Positions 4,733 through 5,385 of a stretch of DNA of 5,385 nucleotides are shown here, piece after piece. This DNA is from an uncultured bacterium. GTDB lineage: Bacteria; Bacteroidota; Bacteroidia; Chitinophagales; Chitinophagaceae. Made by a program: the position numbers and the translations under genes. Below the pieces are notes generated by a model. It worked only from the letters and a program-made list of their open reading frames with translations. It was not told the DNA's origin and made no database searches. The first letter of the stretch is position 1. The number at the start of each line of letters is the position of its first letter. The DNA is taken from positions 1-5,385 of the forward strand of contig CAJBPC010000280.1 in the NCBI GenBank assembly GCA_903957405.1. The letters run 5' to 3'.

Positions 4733-5385
4733 TCACCGCGGTGCCCGAATGAAGTCCATCGGGTGCTTTGCGAAATAACGCAAAAGCGTTTTCAGGAATG
4801 GCGGGAATTCCTTGAGGCGCAGCCCCCTCGAACGCATGGCCACATAAAAGGCAAGGGAAAAGCTCACCAGGAAATTCAACATGCCGATCATCAATACGCC
4901 ACAGAACACCGTGACCAGAAATGGCAAGGGTATATTTTCGTATCCGATCCCATAAAGCCCGATGGAGGCATTGCCGGCAGATATCGTGATGTGGCGGATA
5001 TCAAAGGGTATGCCGAAGAATCTTCCGGCCAGACCGGCCATGCCAAGAAAGAACCCGAGGGCAATGCTGCCGATGACGGATCCCGCATTCTTGCCCCAGA
5101 AAGCGGCGATCCGCTGCAGCCGGTTCGCAGAGAAAACAGCCTGGAGGTCACGATGTCGGATGATCCGTTCGGAGATCCTTCCATAGATCATCTTGTTCTG
5201 CACATAGCCGGCGATGATTCCGCTGAGGAAAAGGAACACGCCCGTATTGCAGGCATATAAAAGCGCCAGACTCTGGAAAGGATGCTGGTCGCGCAACAAG
5301 GCCCATGCGGCGGCGCCTTCGGCAACCTTGAATCCGAAGACCATGGCGAATATCCATGCAAGAAGAAACGTCAAAGGGAATACCA
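4733..5385 (-). CDS. Multipass membrane protein of the 'site-specific recombinase' (Gcr/PF10136-type) family, C-terminal part
   Basis: The last 216 residues of a membrane protein whose start lies beyond the right edge. The frame is open to the last base, so the TTG at 5372-5374 need not be a start. Numbered from the first visible codon, hydrophobic segments lie at about 4-22, 38-60, 100-124 and 152-182, and a basic tail ends in HPMDFIRAPR. IAGYVQNKMIYGRISERI (56-73) and GFFLGMAGLAGRFFGIPFDIRHITIS (110-135, with the core FGIPFDIRH) resemble, from memory, the C-terminal membrane domain of proteins annotated as site-specific recombinases in Neisseria and many other bacteria. No recombinase catalytic motif (serine or tyrosine type) is seen in this part, so the family name should not be read as a proven activity. 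The gene ends 142 bases before the arginase-family start, with a candidate promoter between them, so it is probably a separate unit. Confidence 0.8.
   Translation of the reverse strand, partial: VFPLTFLLAWIFAMVFGFKVAEGAAAWALLRDQHPFQSLALLYACNTGVFLFLSGIIAGYVQNKMIYGRISERIIRHRDLQAVFSANRLQRIAAFWGKNAGSVIGSIALGFFLGMAGLAGRFFGIPFDIRHITISAGNASIGLYGIGYENIPLPFLVTVFCGVLMIGMLNFLVSFSLAFYVAMRSRGLRLKEFPPFLKTLLRYFAKHPMDFIRAPR

Noticed and set aside
4763..5260. Plus-strand open frame of 165 codons opposite the membrane protein
   Set aside because: The minus-strand frame has membrane segments and family motifs. The plus-strand product is hydrophilic with no domain and is best explained as antisense.
1..5385. 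Search for CRISPR arrays, tRNA or rRNA genes, insertion sequences and phage or defence genes
   Set aside because: No regularly spaced repeats, tRNA-like folds, transposase motifs or terminal inverted repeats were found. All substantial coding frames are metabolic or membrane proteins.

Overview
The window most likely comes from a Bacteroidota chromosome, perhaps a Chitinophagales- or Cytophagales-like lineage. The evidence is family resemblance and style. The arginase-family protein, the GMC oxidoreductase with a gluconate 2-dehydrogenase subunit 3 partner, and the Tat-exported Gfo/Idh/MocA protein with a QKP motif all look like Bacteroidota versions. No start codon has a strong Shine-Dalgarno sequence, and the best promoter candidate fits the Bacteroidota -33/-7 pattern. 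GC content looks close to 50%. This is inference, because no marker gene is present.

All five genes are on the minus strand, so transcription runs from right to left. At the right edge (4733-5385) is the C-terminal part of a multipass membrane protein of the 'site-specific recombinase' (Gcr/PF10136-type) family. A 142-base gap with a candidate promoter leads to a complete 349-residue arginase-family hydrolase resembling formimidoylglutamase (3541-4590). Next is a 398-base non-coding stretch (3143-3540) with three stem-loops on the minus strand and a 14-base palindrome that recurs inside the arginase-family gene.

The left 3.1 kb is a compact cluster of three genes, probably one operon: an FAD-dependent GMC oxidoreductase (1406-3142), its likely small partner, a gluconate 2-dehydrogenase subunit 3 family protein with a Tat-type leader (673-1347), and a Tat-exported Gfo/Idh/MocA oxidoreductase cut by the left edge (1-620). 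The gaps are 58 and 52 bases. The GMC protein has no export signal of its own when the preferred ATG is used, so the likely model is that the folded flavoprotein crosses the membrane bound to its Tat-signalled small subunit. The cluster then looks like a periplasmic sugar or polyol oxidation module. No cytochrome c subunit is visible, so the electron acceptor is unknown.

Nothing in the window is clearly a new type of system. The points most worth checking are the four-cysteine cluster in the GMC protein, the pairing of a Tat-exported flavoprotein with a Tat-exported Gfo/Idh/MocA protein, and the structured intergenic region.
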